64,000 nucleotides of DNA, from NCBI RefSeq assembly GCF_001665575.1, contig NZ_LZSU01000036.1, forward strand, positions 62,001 to 126,000, read 5' to 3'. Shown here piece after piece: positions 61,130-64,000 of this stretch (its first letter is position 1; every line of letters begins with the position of its first letter). The stretch comes from Mycobacterium sp. 852013-51886_SCH5428379. GTDB taxonomy: Bacteria > Actinomycetota > Actinomycetes > Mycobacteriales > Mycobacteriaceae. The translations under genes and the position numbers were made by a program. The notes under the pieces were generated by a model. That model saw only the letters and a program-made list of their open reading frames with translations, ran no database searches and was not told the origin of the DNA.

Positions 61130-63889
61130 CTACGTGCCGTCAGATGACGGGTCGGCGCCAGGCTGCGCGGCCAGGCCCCGCCGACGCCCGATGGCCTTGG
61201 CGGCCTCGATCAACAGGAAGATGACGACGGCGAGCACAAACGTCACCGTCCACCCGTTCAGCGTCAACGGGGCCGATTGGAACCAGGCATTCATGAACGG
61301 GGCGTAGACGAACAGGCCCTGCAGGACCAGCAGGGCCGCCGTCATCCGCCAGATCCAGGGATTCCCGCGGAGTACCGCGGGCCGAAGGCTCGACGAGCTG
61401 ATGAAACGGCAGTTCAAGAGGTATGCCACCTGGCCCAGGACCAACATGTTGACCGCAGCGGTCTGAGAGATGTTCTGCGGCTGGCCATCTGCGCGTGCCA
61501 GGAAGTAGACCGCCAACGTCGCGCCGGCGACGAGCACCGATACCAGCCCGATCATCGCGAGGTCCGCCGGCCCGACCAGTGACCGGTCGTGCGGCCGCGG
61601 TGGCCGCGACATCAGGCCGTCCTCGGCCTTCTCGAAGACCAGCGCCAACGACAGCGTCACCGCACTGATCATGTTCACCCACAGGATCTGCACCGGTTGC
61701 AGCGGCAGGGCGAAGCCGAACAGAATCGCCACGAGAATTACCAGCGACTGAGATCCGTTGGCGGGCAACAGGAAGAGCACCGATTTGCGGATGTTGTCGT
61801 AGATCCGTCGGCCTTCTTCGACAGCACGCTCGATGGTGGCGAAATCGTCATCGGCCAACACGATGCCCGCGGCTTCCTTCGTCGCCTCGGTGCCTTTGAT
61901 ACCCATCGCGATGCCGATGTCCGCCCGGGTCAGCGCCGGCGCATCGTTGACACCGTCCCCGGTCATGGCGACGACCTTGCCCTCGGCCTGCAGCGCGCTG
62001 ACGATGCGCAGTTTGTGCTCGGGGCTGGTCCGTGCGTAGATGTCGACATCACCTGCCACCTCGCGCAGCCGTGGCTGGCTCATCGCCTGCAGGTCGGCGC
62101 CGGTGAGCACGGGCGGGTCCGGCGCATCGACGATGCCCATCTCGCGAGCGATGGCGCGCGCCGTGCCGGCATGGTCGCCGGTGATCATCTTCACCCGGAT
62201 CCCCGCACTGTGGCACCGCGTGATGGCGTCGACGGCTTCGGGCCGCGGCGGGTCGACGATGCCCACGACGCCGAGGAACTCCAGACCGTCGACGTCGTCG
62301 AGCCGGATCGCGTCCTGGTCCGCGGCGTCGTCTCCCAACGGCTTCCGGGCGGCGGCCAGAACCCGCAGCCCCTGGTCGCTGAGTTCGTCGATGCGCCGAT
62401 CCCAGAACTCGCGGTCCAGCAGTTCCTGCCGCCCCTGGCACCTCTGGGTGGTGGCGCGGTCGAGCAGGCGATCCGGAGCACCCTTGACGTGCAGGAGGTG
62501 GCTGCCGTCGGGCGAGATATTTCTGGTGGCCATGAACTTGTAGGCGGATTCGAACGGCATCTCGGCCAGCCGCGGATAGCTGCCGTCATCGACGCCGGCC
62601 TTGGCCGCCAGCGTGCGCAACGCGCCTTCGGTGGGCTCACCGACGATGCGCCACGTGCCGTCCACGGAGGTGAGCCGGGCGTTGTTGCACACCGCCATGG
62701 TGATGACGACCGCCTGCAGGTCAGGGTGTTCATCGAGGGCGACGGCCACCCCGTCGAGTTCGAGCGTCCCGTCGGGGCGATAGCCCGTTCCACTGACGGT
62801 GAAGTCATGGGTGCAGGTCAGCACCGACCGCGCCGTCATCTCGTTCTTCGTCAGCGTGCCGGTCTTGTCGGAACAGATGACGTTCACCGAGCCGAGCGCC
62901 TCGACGGCCGGCAGCTTTCGGGTGATGGCATCGCGGCGGGCCATCTGCTGTACCCCCAGCGCCAACGTCACGGTGACCACCGCCGGCAGTCCCTCGGGCA
63001 CCCCCGCGACTGCGAATCCGATCGCCGCCGAAATCAGCTCTTCGATCGAGAACTCATGGATGAGGCGTCCCACCAACAGCATCACCGCGGCCATGCCGAG
63101 GATCACCACCGACAGCTGCTTGCCGAACCGGTCGAGTTGGCGCGTCAGAGGTGTCTGGATGCCCTGGACGTCGGTGATCATCTTCTGGATGCGACCGATT
63201 TCCGTGGCCGATCCGGTGGCCGTCACCACGCCGACTGCATTGCCCGCGGCGACGATCGTGCCCGAATAGACCATCGATGTGCGGTCGCCCAGCCCGGCGT
63301 CGTACTCGACGTGGGTGGTGTTCTTGGTTGCCGGTACCGACTCGCCAGTCAGCGCCGATTCTTCGACCTGCAGGTTGGTCACCTCGAGAAGCCGCATATC
63401 GGCGGGGATTCGGTCGCCCGAGCCGATCCGCACCACGTCGCCCGGCACGATGGATTCCGAGTCGACGTTGACCCATTCGCCGTCGCGGCGGACCTGGGCG
63501 CTGACGGAGAGCATGTTGCGGATGCTGTCGAGGGCCCGTTCAGCCTTGCCTTCCTGCAGGTATCCCACGACGGCATTGATGACGGCGGCGGCGACGATCA
63601 CCGCGAAGTCCACCCAGTCGCCGAGGATCGCTTTGAGCACGCCCGCCGCGATGAGGATGTAGATCAGCGTGTTGTTGAACTGAGACAGGAAGCGCACGGC
63701 GGCCGAACGGTGCCGGGGCTGCGGCAGCCGGTTGGGGCCTTCGGCGGCGAGTCGCGCGGCCGCGTCGGCGTTGGTGAGGCCCGCCGGGGAGGTCTGCAGC
63801 GCGTCGAGGATCTCGGCCCGACTGCGGGCATGGGCCAGGCTCGCGAATTCCCCGCGTTCGGTGTCCACCTGTGGTTGTGGACGGTGCAT
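61130..63889 (-). CDS. Cation-translocating P-type ATPase (CtpF-like)
   Basis: A 919-residue P2-type pump. Visible in order are an N-terminal cation ATPase domain ([20 protein letters not shown]), TM1-2, actuator [12 protein letters not shown], the M4 site [16 protein letters not shown], phosphorylation motif [14 protein letters not shown], nucleotide domain KGAPDRLLD, hinge [20 protein letters not shown] and six C-terminal helices. M6 reads [19 protein letters not shown], lacking the Asp of Ca2+ pumps, as in the mycobacterial CtpF group. Transport of Ca2+, Na+ or another cation is uncertain. The gene lies just upstream of the ANTAR gene, 23 nt away. Confidence 0.92.
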   Translation of the reverse strand: MHRPQPQVDTERGEFASLAHARSRAEILDALQTSPAGLTNADAAARLAAEGPNRLPQPRHRSAAVRFLSQFNNTLIYILIAAGVLKAILGDWVDFAVIVAAAVINAVVGYLQEGKAERALDSIRNMLSVSAQVRRDGEWVNVDSESIVPGDVVRIGSGDRIPADMRLLEVTNLQVEESALTGESVPATKNTTHVEYDAGLGDRTSMVYSGTIVAAGNAVGVVTATGSATEIGRIQKMITDVQGIQTPLTRQLDRFGKQLSVVILGMAAVMLLVGRLIHEFSIEELISAAIGFAVAGVPEGLPAVVTVTLALGVQQMARRDAITRKLPAVEALGSVNVICSDKTGTLTKNEMTARSVLTCTHDFTVSGTGYRPDGTLELDGVAVALDEHPDLQAVVITMAVCNNARLTSVDGTWRIVGEPTEGALRTLAAKAGVDDGSYPRLAEMPFESAYKFMATRNISPDGSHLLHVKGAPDRLLDRATTQRCQGRQELLDREFWDRRIDELSDQGLRVLAAARKPLGDDAADQDAIRLDDVDGLEFLGVVGIVDPPRPEAVDAITRCHSAGIRVKMITGDHAGTARAIAREMGIVDAPDPPVLTGADLQAMSQPRLREVAGDVDIYARTSPEHKLRIVSALQAEGKVVAMTGDGVNDAPALTRADIGIAMGIKGTEATKEAAGIVLADDDFATIERAVEEGRRIYDNIRKSVLFLLPANGSQSLVILVAILFGFALPLQPVQILWVNMISAVTLSLALVFEKAEDGLMSRPPRPHDRSLVGPADLAMIGLVSVLVAGATLAVYFLARADGQPQNISQTAAVNMLVLGQVAYLLNCRFISSSSLRPAVLRGNPWIWRMTAALLVLQGLFVYAPFMNAWFQSAPLTLNGWTVTFVLAVVIFLLIEAAKAIGRRRGLAAQPGADPSSDGT

Positions 63890-64000
63890 GTCTATGACTC
63901 TGCAGTGGCCGAAGGGAAGCGCGCAACCCTGCCGGTTCGTAGCGGGATCGAGAAATGACCAAACTGGTTGCAGGAAAACGGGTTTGATGTGATTTACGTG
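63890..64000. promoter_or_regulatory. Upstream region of the P-type ATPase
   Basis: These last 111 bases hold the promoter side of the ATPase gene. No gene or clear operator was recognised before the window ends. Confidence 0.35.

Noticed and set aside
61589..63958. 789-codon open frame on the plus strand
   Set aside because: It is antisense to the P-type ATPase whose motifs are complete; the long open frame is a by-product of high GC.

Overview
The window is high-GC actinobacterial DNA and almost certainly a Mycobacterium/Mycolicibacterium chromosome. The evidence is an MmpL-type RND transporter, F420-type oxidoreductases, a WXG100 (ESX-like) protein, an ANTAR regulator, many TetR regulators, GTG starts and tight ATGA/GTGA gene overlaps. 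No rRNA, CRISPR array or classical insertion sequence was seen.

Layout. (1) 70-8164, minus strand: a complete kdp potassium-uptake operon, in transcribed order a 27-codon membrane ORF, kdpF, kdpA, kdpB, kdpC, kdpD and kdpE. (2) 8354-15235: a short core segment, then a sulfide/persulfide detoxification cluster. It holds a CstR-like repressor, DUF302, rhodanese-DUF2892, two MBL-rhodanese persulfide dioxygenases, a TauE/SafE exporter and a DUF4396 membrane protein. Four copies of an ATACCC-N4/5-GGGTAT palindrome lie in its promoters. (3) 15409-57702: a genomic island of about 42 kb in a tRNA-Leu(UAA) gene. The 5' half of the tRNA is duplicated at the left end, and the complete tRNA plus a tyrosine integrase sit at the right end. 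Left of the duplicated tRNA half is a decayed 3' end of a second, related integrase, so the site was invaded at least twice. (4) 57819-63889: core genes again (small membrane protein, SDR, Ddn-like protein, class II glutamine amidotransferase, GAF-ANTAR regulator, P-type ATPase).

The island has four parts. A left defence block (15.9-29.0 kb) carries an HTH-ImmA/IrrE pair, an esterase/alpha-solenoid two-gene operon, a single-chain type ISP restriction-modification enzyme, and a GmrSD-like (DUF262-DUF1524) nuclease fused to an alkyltransferase-like domain. A metabolic and efflux cargo block (29-43.1 kb) carries a lipoprotein, MmpL, P450, an LLM flavin oxidoreductase, thioesterases, a hydrolase and four TetR regulators with visible palindromic operators. 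A three-gene recombinase module (44.9-47.8 kb) resembles Tn554-type tnpA/tnpC/tnpB. The right block (48-57.7 kb) holds a translationally coupled four-gene WXG100 module, a Phd-like antitoxin, a replication-type ATPase, an excisionase and the integrase. I see no relaxase, FtsK/TraB-type coupling ATPase or phage structural gene, so the island looks mobilizable or satellite-like rather than self-transmissible.

The best candidates for undescribed biology are the esterase/solenoid operon (17829-21676), the DUF262-DUF1524-ATL fusion beside the type ISP gene, and the orphan WXG100 module (49864-53805).
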